A stretch of DNA of 64,000 nt, from positions 82,369-146,368 of the forward strand of contig JAGWQH010000097.1 in the NCBI GenBank assembly GCA_028870115.1. The letters run 5' to 3'. Shown in pieces: positions 44,059 through 52,856 of this stretch. A program made the position numbers and the translations under genes. Below the pieces are notes generated by a model, which saw only the letters and a list, made by a program, of their open reading frames with translations, searched no databases and was not told where the DNA came from. Position 1 is the first letter of the stretch, and each line of letters starts with the position of its first letter. The DNA is from Candidatus Methylomirabilota bacterium (lineage in GTDB: Bacteria; Methylomirabilota; Methylomirabilia; Methylomirabilales; Methylomirabilaceae).

Positions 44059-44334
44059 TCACTCTTCAGCGGTTGTGGGATCGATTACCGATCTGATCTC
44101 CGAGATCCGGTTCGCCGGGAAGCCGCCTTGGCGGGCGTGCTCTCGCACCATTTCGGCGTCGGGCGCGATGTAGACACAATAAACCTTCTCATCGGTCACG
44201 TAGCTGTGGACCCACTGAATCTGCGGCCCCAGCTTGCCGAGTATGCCGCACGACTTCTGCGAGATGGCCTGAAGCTCCTGAGCCGAAAGCTTGCCTGCCC
44301 CGGGGATGTCACGCTCAATCAGATACTTTGGCAT
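44059..44334 (-). CDS. DUF4242-family small protein
   Basis: A 91-residue ferredoxin-like-fold protein: PKYLIERDIPGAGKLS, IQWVHSYVTDEKVYCVYIAP and EHARQGGFPANRISEIR are typical of DUF4242, whose members include SCO4226-type nickel-binding proteins. The role here is unknown. It stands alone between the sulfur operon and the second YVTN gene. Confidence 0.8.
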   Translation of the reverse strand: MPKYLIERDIPGAGKLSAQELQAISQKSCGILGKLGPQIQWVHSYVTDEKVYCVYIAPDAEMVREHARQGGFPANRISEIRSVIDPTTAEE

Positions 44335-44466
44335 CGTGAACCTCCTTTTTTGCGACTAACCTTACGCTCCCCATACCGCTTCGCGCGCTCACCGCCATCC
44401 AATCCCGGGTATACCTGCGAGATAGTCCAGGTCAAGAGGCATCTCCCCGCCGACAGGCGTAGTTGC

Positions 44467-45441
44467 TTATTTCGAGATACCGACGGCAAACGGCATCTTC
44501 CCAACCGGGACAGTAGCAATCACTTTCTCGCCCGCAACGTCGATCACCGACACTGCGTCGCTGCGACCACACGCGACGTAGAGGCGCTGCTCGTCGGGCG
44601 TAAAGGCCAGATACCAGGCCCGCTGGCCTACAGGGATCTGTTTGGTGATGGTCAAGGTGCTGGCATCGATCACATAGACAGCATTGGTTCGTCCATGCGC
44701 CACATAGACCTTGCGGCCATCCCGCGTTACCACCACCCCGACCGGCCGTTCGCCTACGGGAATCTTCTTGATTACCCGGTGCCGGGCCACCTCGATGACC
44801 GATAGGATGCCGGGCTCCGCCTGCTCGCTCGCCACATACGCGTACTTGCCGTCCGGGCTGAAGGCGATCCCGCGGGGGTTCTTCGCGACCGGGATGGTTG
44901 CCACGACCTTGAGGGCCGAGGTATCGATGACCGAGATGGTGCTGGATGTCTCGTTGGAGACGTAGGCCAGGCGACCATCGGGGCTGAGGACAATCGATTC
45001 GGGTTCGGTCTGAACCTCGATGGTGGCCATCACTGTGCCGGTTTTAGTATTGATCACCGTAACTGTTCCACCGTTCTCGTTCACCGCGTACAGGCGGGCT
45101 CCGTCGGAACTGAGCGCTACCCCCTCGGGATCGACGCCGGCAGGCCACGTTTCCACGACCTTACCGGCCTCGGAATCGATGACACTGATGTCGTCGGAAT
45201 TACCGTTGGCAATATACACGCGATGTCGGTCCGGCGAAATCGCCACACCCCTCGGTCGCTTGCCCACCGTGATAGTCTGGACAACCTTCTGGGTTGCGGT
45301 GTCAATGACCGATACGTCATCCGATTTTTCATTCGTCGCATAGGCCATCAGTCCAGCCGCGGCGGCCGACGAGATATGAGCGAACCACAACAGAAGCACT
45401 ATCACGAGGAACCGGCAGCTTTGATGAAATGTTTTCAGCAT
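44467..45441 (-). CDS. Periplasmic YVTN beta-propeller protein (second copy)
   Basis: A protein of 324 residues with a signal peptide ending around SSAAAAG and seven or so 40-residue blades of the type SVIDTATQKVVQTITVGKRP. The ATG at 45439-45441 follows GGGAGAG. It is a paralogue of the protein at 34273. It is divergent from the peroxiredoxin gene. No cofactor motif is seen and function is unknown. Confidence 0.82.
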   Translation of the reverse strand: MLKTFHQSCRFLVIVLLLWFAHISSAAAAGLMAYATNEKSDDVSVIDTATQKVVQTITVGKRPRGVAISPDRHRVYIANGNSDDISVIDSEAGKVVETWPAGVDPEGVALSSDGARLYAVNENGGTVTVINTKTGTVMATIEVQTEPESIVLSPDGRLAYVSNETSSTISVIDTSALKVVATIPVAKNPRGIAFSPDGKYAYVASEQAEPGILSVIEVARHRVIKKIPVGERPVGVVVTRDGRKVYVAHGRTNAVYVIDASTLTITKQIPVGQRAWYLAFTPDEQRLYVACGRSDAVSVIDVAGEKVIATVPVGKMPFAVGISK

Positions 45442-45635
45442 GTTCTGCACTCTCCCTTTGGCGATGTATTGCGTCTGTAGAAGCCCTTTTGCAAGGCACA
45501 GGAACAACGATTTCCTATCACAGATCGGGAGGGATGTCCATCACGAAGACAGGTCAGAGCGGCTTGAATCATGGCGCCTTCAGCCCCATCCTGGCTGGTG
45601 GCGTCCAATCCCACCCCGGCGACGATACTTCGACG

Positions 45636-45665
45636 TTGCCAGCAGGATACGACAACGATTATAAT
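45636..45665 (+). promoter_or_regulatory. Possible promoter of the peroxiredoxin gene
   Basis: TTGCCA, 18-nt spacer, perfect TATAAT, ending about 50 bases before the start codon. Confidence 0.5.
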
Positions 45666-45716
45666 GCGGCATTGTATCGGTACCCTGGAATCAACCCACA
45701 CAAACATGGAGGAGTG

Positions 45717-46316
45717 ATGAGCGTACTCGTAGGCAAGCATGCACCTGATTTTACCGCAACCGCCGTCATGCCGGACGGCAGCTTTAAGGAGAACTTTAGA
45801 CTGTCCGACTACTGGGGCAAGTATGTTGTGCTCTTCTTCTATCCCCTTGATTTCACGTTCGTCTGCCCTTCTGAGATTATCGCCTTTGATCATCGCGTGG
45901 CCGAGTTCAACAAGCGCGGCGTGCAGGTGATCGGTTGCTCGGTGGATTCACATTTCACCCATGCCGCATGGCGCTGCACCCCTGTCAATAAGGGTGGCAT
46001 CGGTGCGGTAGGCTATCCGCTGGTCGCCGACCTTACAAAGGATATCGCTCGCGAATACGACGTACTGCTGCCGGGCGGAGTGGCCCTGCGCGGCTCGTTC
46101 CTGATCGACAAGAACGGCACCGTCCAACACCAGGTGGTCAACAACCTGCCGCTCGGGCGCAATGTGGATGAGATGCTTCGCATGGTGGATGCGCTCCAGT
46201 TCACCGAGGCGCATGGAGAGGTCTGCCCGGCCGGGTGGACACATGGGGCCAAGGGGATGCGGCCTACCACCGAGGGTGTGGCAAGCTACCTGGCCAGCGA
46301 GGCTGCGAAGCTGTAA
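45717..46316 (+). CDS. Typical 2-Cys peroxiredoxin (AhpC/TSA)
   Basis: Thiol peroxidase of 199 residues. The ATG at 45717 follows GGAGGAGTG; the frame extends upstream but without similarity. The peroxidatic Cys lies in DFTFVCPSEIIAF (about residue 50) and the resolving Cys in HGEVCPAGW (about 170). It reduces hydroperoxides with electrons from thioredoxin or AhpF. The NADH dehydrogenase, NnrS and cytochrome genes follow on the same strand. Confidence 0.95.
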   Translation: MSVLVGKHAPDFTATAVMPDGSFKENFRLSDYWGKYVVLFFYPLDFTFVCPSEIIAFDHRVAEFNKRGVQVIGCSVDSHFTHAAWRCTPVNKGGIGAVGYPLVADLTKDIAREYDVLLPGGVALRGSFLIDKNGTVQHQVVNNLPLGRNVDEMLRMVDALQFTEAHGEVCPAGWTHGAKGMRPTTEGVASYLASEAAKL

Positions 46317-46555
46317 CGGATGACGGTGATCGGGGTGGTCGCGCCTTGCAGGTTATTTACCACCTGCGCCGACCACCCCTCGAACCGTCTCAGCACGCCC
46401 TCACGTCTCAACGTTTTCCTTAACCTCCCCTGCTGCTTCAAACTTCCTATTGGCGCAAAAATCACCTTGCTCATACTCGCGGCTGCAGTCAAGAAATCTG
46501 AGGGAACACGGTTGAAGGCGTATGTGGAAAAGCGGCTGGCGGTACAGGGAAGGCC

Positions 46556-47788
46556 ATGAGCGTTTACGATCGCCCTCATGTGGTGATTGTCGGCGCTGGG
46601 TTCGGAGGCCTTTATGCTGCGCGGTCCCTGAAAGATACAGATGTCCGGATCACGGTGATCGATCGTCGAAATTATCATCTGTTTCAACCCTTGTTGTACC
46701 AGGTTGCAACCGCGAGCCTCTCTCCTGCCGACATCGCCTATCCCATACGCTGTGCCTTGAACAGGCAGAACAATACAAGGGTGTTTCTGGCGGAGGCGAC
46801 TACGGTTGATGTCAACGTCCGAAAGGTTATCCTGGAGGATGGCGAGATCGACTACGATTATCTGATTCTGGCAACAGGCGCATGTCATTCTTACTTTGGA
46901 CATCCCGAGTGGGAGGTCTATGCGCCGGGACTGAAGGATGTAGATGATGCGCTGGAAATCAGGCGTCGCATCCTGCTCGCCTTTGAAAAGGCCGAGCGTG
47001 AACCGGATGAGGCCAGTCGGCGGGCGTTACTCACGTTTGTCATTGTGGGCGGAGGGCCGACTGGTGTGGAACTGGCAGGAGCGATCGGCGAAATCGCATG
47101 TAAGGTGATGGTGGGAGATTTTCGTACGATCAATCCACGAGACGCTCGCATTATTCTGGTTGAAGCCGGACCGCGAGTTCTTCCATCATTTCCCGAAGAT
47201 CTTTCCACCAAGGCCGAGGCATCGCTGAGACGACTCAGCGTGGATGTGCGGACAAATTCCCCGGTGACGGCGATCCAGCCTGACGCCGTTATGATTGGCG
47301 ACGAATACATCCCTACCACAACAGTGCTCTGGGCCGCGGGGGTCACAGCTTCACCTCTGGCTCGATCGCTCAGAGTGCCGCTTGATCGCGCAGGCCGGGT
47401 GCTGGTGGAACCGGATCTGAGCATTCCCGGTCATCCGGAAGTATTTGTGATCGGCGATCTGGCTGCGATTGCCGATCACGCAGGCCATCAATTGCCAGGC
47501 CTTGCTCCTGTTGCCGTCCAGCAAGGTCGCCACGCGACTCACAACATCCTGCGGAGGTGTCAAGGATTTCCCGGTGAGGCGTTTCGCTACGTGGACAGGG
47601 GAAGCCTGACCACCATCGGGCGGGCAGCAGCCGTTGCAGATTTTGGGATGGTGAAACTTTCCGGCTTCCTCGCCTGGATTGCCTGGATATTTATTCATAT
47701 TTTTTTCTCATCGGCTTTCGAAACCGTTTTATCGTCTTGTTCGAGTGGGCGTGGGCGTACACAACTTGGTACCGCTCTGCGCGGCTGA
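46556..47788 (+). CDS. ndh: Type II NADH:quinone oxidoreductase with C-terminal frameshift
   Basis: Membrane-associated flavoprotein: FAD fold VVIVGAGFGGLYAA, NAD fold FVIVGGGPTGVELAGAIGE and FVIGDLAAI. The frame as read stops at 47788 with an unrelated tail after FIHIFF. One extra T in the run of seven T at 47700-47706 restores the classical membrane anchor (FFLIGFRNRFIVLFEWAWAY, then TTWYRSARLI) and moves the stop to 47869-47871, overlapping the next GTG start. So a sequencing slip or a recent frameshift is likely. The first ~385 residues are intact. Nothing recognised in 46317-46555. Confidence 0.9.
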   Translation: MSVYDRPHVVIVGAGFGGLYAARSLKDTDVRITVIDRRNYHLFQPLLYQVATASLSPADIAYPIRCALNRQNNTRVFLAEATTVDVNVRKVILEDGEIDYDYLILATGACHSYFGHPEWEVYAPGLKDVDDALEIRRRILLAFEKAEREPDEASRRALLTFVIVGGGPTGVELAGAIGEIACKVMVGDFRTINPRDARIILVEAGPRVLPSFPEDLSTKAEASLRRLSVDVRTNSPVTAIQPDAVMIGDEYIPTTTVLWAAGVTASPLARSLRVPLDRAGRVLVEPDLSIPGHPEVFVIGDLAAIADHAGHQLPGLAPVAVQQGRHATHNILRRCQGFPGEAFRYVDRGSLTTIGRAAAVADFGMVKLSGFLAWIAWIFIHIFFSSAFETVLSSCSSGRGRTQLGTALRG

Positions 47789-47867
47789 TCATCGGCGGAG
47801 GCATACGGAATGTCTCCGGTCTCCCCGCAGACGTACAACCACTAGATACTGAAAGGTACACCTCAGA

Positions 47868-49328
47868 GTGAAGCAATATGCCGAGTTTCACTCCGGCTTC
47901 ATCTGGACATCGCTGACAACCGCGATCGTCGGAGGATTTGCGTTCGGCGCCTATCTGGCAGTCGTGATCGGCTACGGCCTGCCCGCAGGGCAGGGTTTCT
48001 ACGCGCTGATCCAGACACACGGGCATTTGCAACTTGTCGGCTGGGCAGGCGTATTCATCATGGGCATCAGCCTGCATTTCATCCCACGACTGGCCAGCTT
48101 CCCCCTGCCACATCCCGAACGGATAAACTACATTCTTTGGTTAATGGCGCCGGGGCTGTTGCTCCGGGCGATCGGGGGTACGGTTCTGGCCTCCCTTGAG
48201 GAGAGCCCCCTGTTTGCTCCGCTCAGTTGGCTGGTAAGCGCCTCCGGACTGCTGGAAGGGGGGGCAATTGTCCTGTACGTTTCGCTCCTGATTGCGACCA
48301 TACGCGGGAGCGATCAGGCCAGAAGACTTCCAGCGTTAAGTGCGGTCAAACCATATTTTGCCATGATGGCGACCGGCTGGGTCCTCTATGCGGGTCTCAA
48401 CCTGTTCGTGCTGCTTCATCTGGCCCTGAACAGCACCACTACCGTGAACACGGCCTGGAACGAGTTTGCCGTTCAAATCTTCGTTAGTCTCGTGCTCCTA
48501 CCGGTGGCCTTCGCGCTTTCGGTGCGTCTCTTTCCGCTGTATCTGGCTCTGCCGGCCCCAGATTGGCCGGTCTACGGCATCGGATATGCGTATCTCCTGT
48601 CCATATTGCTGCAACTGGTCCCAGCGGCGCCTCCCCTGGCAGGGCTCGCGCCGGACGCCACCAGATTGATCATCGCTTTGGGGATGTTGCTGAAGGGGGG
48701 GGTCATCCTCTGGTTCGTGTGGCAATTGGATCTGCTCACCCGCCGCCGACCCCTGGGGCGCCATGCCCGCTTTCTTGATACCGGACCGGATCGTCCGCCC
48801 ACGCGACCGGGCTTACCGGATTATGGAGAGTTCGGCCGGTTCGAACGCCTGGTCTACGCCGCCTATACATGGCTTATCCTTGGCGCGTGCATGGAACTCC
48901 TGAGCGGCGCGGCCATCCTGCTAGGCTATTCGATCCCGATCGCAGCGGATGCGATCCGTCACATGTATCTCCTCGGCTTCATCAGCCACCTCATTTTCGG
49001 TGCGTCGGTTCGGATGCTGCCCGGCTTCATGCGGAGAAAACGGGTGGCCAGTACTGCATTAGTCGATGCCACCTTTTGGTTGGGCAGTGCGGCGGTGTTC
49101 TGCCGTGTTGTCCCGTTACTACTGCCGTCTTGGGTGCTTGACGGGCTTCCCGCTGGCGACCTGCTTATCCAAACGATCTTTGCGATCTCAGGGACACTCG
49201 GATGGGGGGCCGTCGTGTGTCTGGCGGTCAATCTGTGGCAAACGGCGAATGCTCCAATAAAACAAGTCTCAGAAGGCAACTGGACAATGTCCATGGCTCA
49301 CTCCCGATCCGGAAAACATCCCGAATAG
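47868..49328 (+). CDS. NnrS-family haem-copper membrane protein
   Basis: A protein of 486 residues with about twelve membrane helices, starting at a GTG (47868). The NnrS signatures are HGHLQLVGWAGVFIMGISLHF, with His at the membrane face, and DAIRHMYLLGFISHLIFGASVRMLPGF in the second half. NnrS proteins relieve nitrosative stress linked to NO, probably through iron and copper centres. It follows the NDH-2 gene, whose corrected stop would overlap its start. Confidence 0.85.
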   Translation: MKQYAEFHSGFIWTSLTTAIVGGFAFGAYLAVVIGYGLPAGQGFYALIQTHGHLQLVGWAGVFIMGISLHFIPRLASFPLPHPERINYILWLMAPGLLLRAIGGTVLASLEESPLFAPLSWLVSASGLLEGGAIVLYVSLLIATIRGSDQARRLPALSAVKPYFAMMATGWVLYAGLNLFVLLHLALNSTTTVNTAWNEFAVQIFVSLVLLPVAFALSVRLFPLYLALPAPDWPVYGIGYAYLLSILLQLVPAAPPLAGLAPDATRLIIALGMLLKGGVILWFVWQLDLLTRRRPLGRHARFLDTGPDRPPTRPGLPDYGEFGRFERLVYAAYTWLILGACMELLSGAAILLGYSIPIAADAIRHMYLLGFISHLIFGASVRMLPGFMRRKRVASTALVDATFWLGSAAVFCRVVPLLLPSWVLDGLPAGDLLIQTIFAISGTLGWGAVVCLAVNLWQTANAPIKQVSEGNWTMSMAHSRSGKHPE

Positions 49329-49444
49329 CGCAGGGTCGTGTGAGCGCCGCCAGACTTCATCGATTCTATGGGCTGGCTTTACCCGGCAACCGGGGGTGTA
49401 GAGCCGTGCGAAACAGTAAGAACAAAAAGGAGGACATCACCAAC

Positions 49445-49909
49445 ATGAGGATCACATCGATCGGAATCTGGGTGGGGGTAGTGGGAGCCATCGTCCTTGG
49501 GTGCCTCAGCAACGCTTCTGCCGTTGAACCCCACAAATCCTCAACGGACACGCGACAACGGCTGGCACTCGCCCCAATCCATCGAGATATGATTCTTGCC
49601 GAGATGCGCCAGATGCTCGGGTCTGTAGGCGGCATCGTGCAGGGCCTAGCGGCCAATGACCTCCCTGCGGCGGAGAATGCGGCCCGCGCGTCGGGCATGG
49701 CGGTAGCCGCCGACACTGATCCACATATCAAGTCACTGCTTCCCCAACCGTTCCTGGAGCTAGGCATGCACACCCATCGGGGATTCGATATGCTGGCCGA
49801 CCAGATTAAAGCCGGTGGCAGTCACGCTGATATCCTCCGTGGGCTCGCGAAGCTGACCGGCAACTGCGTGGCCTGTCATGCCGTATATCGGCTCGACGAA
49901 GCGCGCTGA
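49445..49909 (+). CDS. Periplasmic cytochrome c (c'/c-556 type)
   Basis: A protein of 154 residues with a signal peptide (LGCLSNASA) and a single C-terminal haem motif GNCVACHAVYRL, after a stretch of amphipathic helices. A haem site at the end of a four-helix bundle is the mark of cytochrome c' and c-556. Cytochromes c' bind NO, which agrees with two NnrS neighbours. The ATG at 49445 has an AAGGAGGAC site. Confidence 0.85.
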   Translation: MRITSIGIWVGVVGAIVLGCLSNASAVEPHKSSTDTRQRLALAPIHRDMILAEMRQMLGSVGGIVQGLAANDLPAAENAARASGMAVAADTDPHIKSLLPQPFLELGMHTHRGFDMLADQIKAGGSHADILRGLAKLTGNCVACHAVYRLDEAR

Positions 49910-49926
49910 ACATATCTACGTTTGCC

Positions 49927-49955
49927 TTGACCTCCCCTAGCGCTTCAGCTATATT
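49927..49955 (+). promoter_or_regulatory. Promoter of the DUF542-NnrS gene
   Basis: TTGACC, 17-nt spacer, TATATT, just after the cytochrome gene. It would leave a leader of some 180 bases (49962-50141) in which nothing was identified. Confidence 0.5.
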
Positions 49956-50141
49956 TTTTAACAGGCAGGATTGGAAGCCACTTCCTTGGCGCGGTAGCCC
50001 TCACCGGGGCTCCCAGGCCCTCCCGATTGACCCGATGTGTTGCCAATCTGCCCCTTGGAGGCTCTCCAATTTTTTAAGGTAGGTAGTGTAGTGGGCGATG
50101 TCTGCCTAATCATGCACAGATGTTGCACGATGAGCCGGTAA

Positions 50142-52142
50142 ATGGGCGCACAGCAATTCACGAGCGCAGCGACAGTTGACGATGTCGTACATGCTAACCC
50201 AGCTCTCAGCCGGATCCTGAATACGCACGGGATCGACACCTGCTGCGGAGGCAGCGCAACGCTCGCCGAGGCCGCGCACGTCCGCAATATTGATCTCGAC
50301 GAACTGCTTACGGCTTTGAACCGAGAAGGCGAGCCGCGTGAACGATTCGTTGCCGTCGCGTTCACGAGCGCAACGACAGTTGACGATGTCGTGCATACCA
50401 ATCCGACCCTCAGCCGGGTCCTGAATGCGCACGGAATCGACACATGCTGCGGAGGCAGCGCAACGCTCGCCGAGGCCGCGCACGTCCGCAATATTGATCT
50501 CGACGAACTGCTTACGGCTTTGAATCGAGCGGGCGCGCCGCGTGAACGGTCTGCCGCCGTTGCACCAGCGGCTGTGCATCCTTGCGCCTCGCCCGCCTAC
50601 GAGGTAGCGGCGGCGCCCACACCCGCGCCACGTGCGGTTATTGTCACGCCCGCCGTTCCCCGGCCGACGGGCTACGTCCGGTTCTTCGCCGCCAGCCTGC
50701 TTTTTGCGCTCACCTTCGGCAGTACGCTCGGCGCGCTGACCCTTGCCACGCTTACGCTTCCCTGGAATTTCCTCGACGGACTGCCGACGGACGCCGCGAG
50801 ACTGGCGCACGGGTACACGCAGGTCTTCGGCTTCGCTGCCCTCTTCATTATGGGTGTCGCCTACCACGTCATCCCGCGCTTTAAAGGGGCGCCGCTTGCC
50901 GCGCCTGGCGTGGCCTCGGCATCATTCTGGCTGGAAACTGGCGGCGTGCTTGCCGTCGCCGTCGGCCTGCTCGTCGGGCCGCCGGTCGTTGGGCCGTCGC
51001 AGTTGATGGGCGCCATTGCGCTGCTTGCGGCAGCGTCAGGTTTCGGATGGGTTATCCATTGCAGCCTGGCTGCCGGCCCGCCGACGCCGGAGGGCTTCGA
51101 GCGCTATCTACGCGCCGGCTGTGCATGGCTGGCGGTTGCGGCCACTCTGGCCGTTGTCACGGCTGCATGGGCCGATCCGCTCCAACCGGCCGTGTGGGAA
51201 GCGGCGCTGTGGGGTTTCGCGGGTTCATGGATTCTTGGCATGAGTTTACGCATCGTGCCGGTGTTCCTGGGCCTGCCGCCATTATCTCAACGGACAAGCA
51301 GTGTACTATTCGCCTGCTATCAATTGGCGGTATTGGCATGGGTGAGCGTGGCTGTCATTGAAACATGGACACTGCTTCCAATCGCGCGCGTACTGACCGG
51401 GGCAACGCTGTCATTGATGGTAGGGGGGTTTGTCCTGCGGCTTGGTATCCTGGGGTCCCGGGAGAATCAGACCCAAGTGGGCGACCGTGGCTACGAAAAG
51501 TTTCTGATCGTCGCCTATGTATGGTTGCTCGTCGCACTGGTGTTCACACCCGTTTGGAGCGCCGTGTCGGCGTTTACAGGCAACCCCATGCCGGCGCTGG
51601 TCCTGGATTTCGGTCGGCATGCGTTCACCCTCGGCTTTCTGACGCAGATTATCGTCGGCGTTGCCGCGCGCCTCATCCCGGTATTTGCGGGAACACCGCT
51701 ATGGAGCACGAGATGGCGCGACGCGACCTTCTACCTGCTCAACGCGACCATCGTCACACGCGGCCTCGAACTGCTGGTTGAGGTAGCCGGTCTGGCCGAA
51801 GTGTGGCCGTATATCTCCATTTCCGGTCTGTTAGGCGTCGGAGCCTTTGCTGCGTTTGCCGTCAACGTATTCATGACCATGCGTGCGCACCCGCTGACCG
51901 TAGCACCCGGTCCAACAGGCATAGACCCACTGGCGGACAACCTCGTCGCCGATCTGCTGACCATCCCGGGCGCCCTCGAACTGCTTGTAAGCCGTGGTTT
52001 ACGCCCGCTCCAAAACCCGGAAATGCGCGCGGCGATGGCCCCCACGGTGACATTGCGACAGGCATGTCAGATTCATCGCGTCGAACTTGAACCGCTGCTG
52101 GCCGAATTGGGAAAGCTGGCAGCGATATCGCACGAAGCGTAA
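50142..52142 (+). CDS. Tandem DUF542 (ScdA/RIC N-terminal) domains fused to NnrS
   Basis: A protein of 666 residues. Residues 6-73 and 74-141 are two near-identical DUF542 domains, each with HGIDTCCGGSATLAEA. A Pro/Ala-rich linker leads to twelve membrane helices of NnrS type, with RLAHGYTQVFGFAALFIMGVAYHVIPRF and FGRHAFTLGFLTQIIVGVAARL. A C-terminal DUF1858-like domain (about 600-660) closes it. DUF542 is found in RIC/YtfE proteins that repair Fe-S centres damaged by NO. The fusion suggests NO sensing or delivery coupled to membrane haem-copper chemistry. Confidence 0.85.
   Translation: MGAQQFTSAATVDDVVHANPALSRILNTHGIDTCCGGSATLAEAAHVRNIDLDELLTALNREGEPRERFVAVAFTSATTVDDVVHTNPTLSRVLNAHGIDTCCGGSATLAEAAHVRNIDLDELLTALNRAGAPRERSAAVAPAAVHPCASPAYEVAAAPTPAPRAVIVTPAVPRPTGYVRFFAASLLFALTFGSTLGALTLATLTLPWNFLDGLPTDAARLAHGYTQVFGFAALFIMGVAYHVIPRFKGAPLAAPGVASASFWLETGGVLAVAVGLLVGPPVVGPSQLMGAIALLAAASGFGWVIHCSLAAGPPTPEGFERYLRAGCAWLAVAATLAVVTAAWADPLQPAVWEAALWGFAGSWILGMSLRIVPVFLGLPPLSQRTSSVLFACYQLAVLAWVSVAVIETWTLLPIARVLTGATLSLMVGGFVLRLGILGSRENQTQVGDRGYEKFLIVAYVWLLVALVFTPVWSAVSAFTGNPMPALVLDFGRHAFTLGFLTQIIVGVAARLIPVFAGTPLWSTRWRDATFYLLNATIVTRGLELLVEVAGLAEVWPYISISGLLGVGAFAAFAVNVFMTMRAHPLTVAPGPTGIDPLADNLVADLLTIPGALELLVSRGLRPLQNPEMRAAMAPTVTLRQACQIHRVELEPLLAELGKLAAISHEA
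50157..50564 (+). repeat. 204-bp tandem duplication encoding the two DUF542 domains
   Basis: Units 50157-50360 and 50361-50564. The 3' half contains about 80 identical bases from TGCTGCGGAGGCAGCG onward, whereas the 5' halves differ at scattered sites, mainly third positions. This points to a recent duplication or gene conversion. Confidence 0.9.
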
Positions 52143-52160
52143 AAGGAGGATACAGCCGTT

Positions 52161-52805
52161 ATGAGCATGGAGAAGTCGACACCCCGCGAACAACTCGCAC
52201 TCTCATTGCGAGTGCGTCCCGAACCGATTGTCGTACGCGATCCCTTTCTCGAGTTCCTGGGACTGGTCGCTCCCGGGGAGCCGATCTCGGTCAGTTTTGA
52301 CGAGTTGGTGAAAGCGGCGGGCCATATGTGTCCGACCGTCGCCGGCGCGTATCTCGTCTTGCGGCATGGGCTCAAAGCCTTGTATGGCGATGAGCCGGCC
52401 GTTCGCGGCAATGTACGGGTCACGGCATACGGCGGTCCGACGGACTTTGGGTATGGGCCGATCTCACAACTGGTCAACGTCGCGATCGGCGCCGCACCTG
52501 AAACCGGTTTTGGAGGGTTGGGCGCGGGACGCTTTCGCCGGCGCGACCTGTTCGTCTTCCGGACCGATGATCTGCGCCACAGCGAGTTCGACTTTGAGCG
52601 CCTCGACACCGGGCGCACCGTCCATGTCACATACGAGCCGAACGTGGTGCCGACCTCCAAAGACCTGCCGGCAGCTATCGGCCCCGCGCTCTCCAATGGC
52701 GACCCCGCCTCGGTAGCTCGTTTCCGCTCCCTCTGGAACGCACGTGTAGAAGATATCCTCGAGGCCGACGGGCGCGTCGTCCGCGTACAGGCGGTCGGGT
52801 CATAG
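52161..52805 (+). CDS. FmdE-like domain protein
   Basis: A protein of 214 residues. FDELVKAAGHMCPTVAGAYL carries the His-x-Cys-Pro motif of FmdE-type domains, followed by NVRVTAYGGPTDFGYGPISQ. FmdE domains bind metal and were first seen near formylmethanofuran dehydrogenases, but many have other roles. No signal or membrane segment. It follows the NnrS fusion by 18 bases with AAAGGAGGA in front, so it is co-transcribed with it. Assignment is tentative. Confidence 0.55.
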   Translation: MSMEKSTPREQLALSLRVRPEPIVVRDPFLEFLGLVAPGEPISVSFDELVKAAGHMCPTVAGAYLVLRHGLKALYGDEPAVRGNVRVTAYGGPTDFGYGPISQLVNVAIGAAPETGFGGLGAGRFRRRDLFVFRTDDLRHSEFDFERLDTGRTVHVTYEPNVVPTSKDLPAAIGPALSNGDPASVARFRSLWNARVEDILEADGRVVRVQAVGS

Positions 52806-52856
52806 GGTAAGGAGGAGACAGGTCAGGACATCGCTTGGATCACGGCGTCCTTTCCC

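Noticed and set aside
46320..46559. Frame of 79 codons between peroxiredoxin and NDH-2
   Set aside because: No family or ribosome site; overlaps the ndh start.
50157..50564. CRISPR-like or satellite repeat
   Set aside because: Two long coding units of 204 bp, directly adjacent, are a domain duplication; no array of short spaced repeats occurs anywhere in the window.
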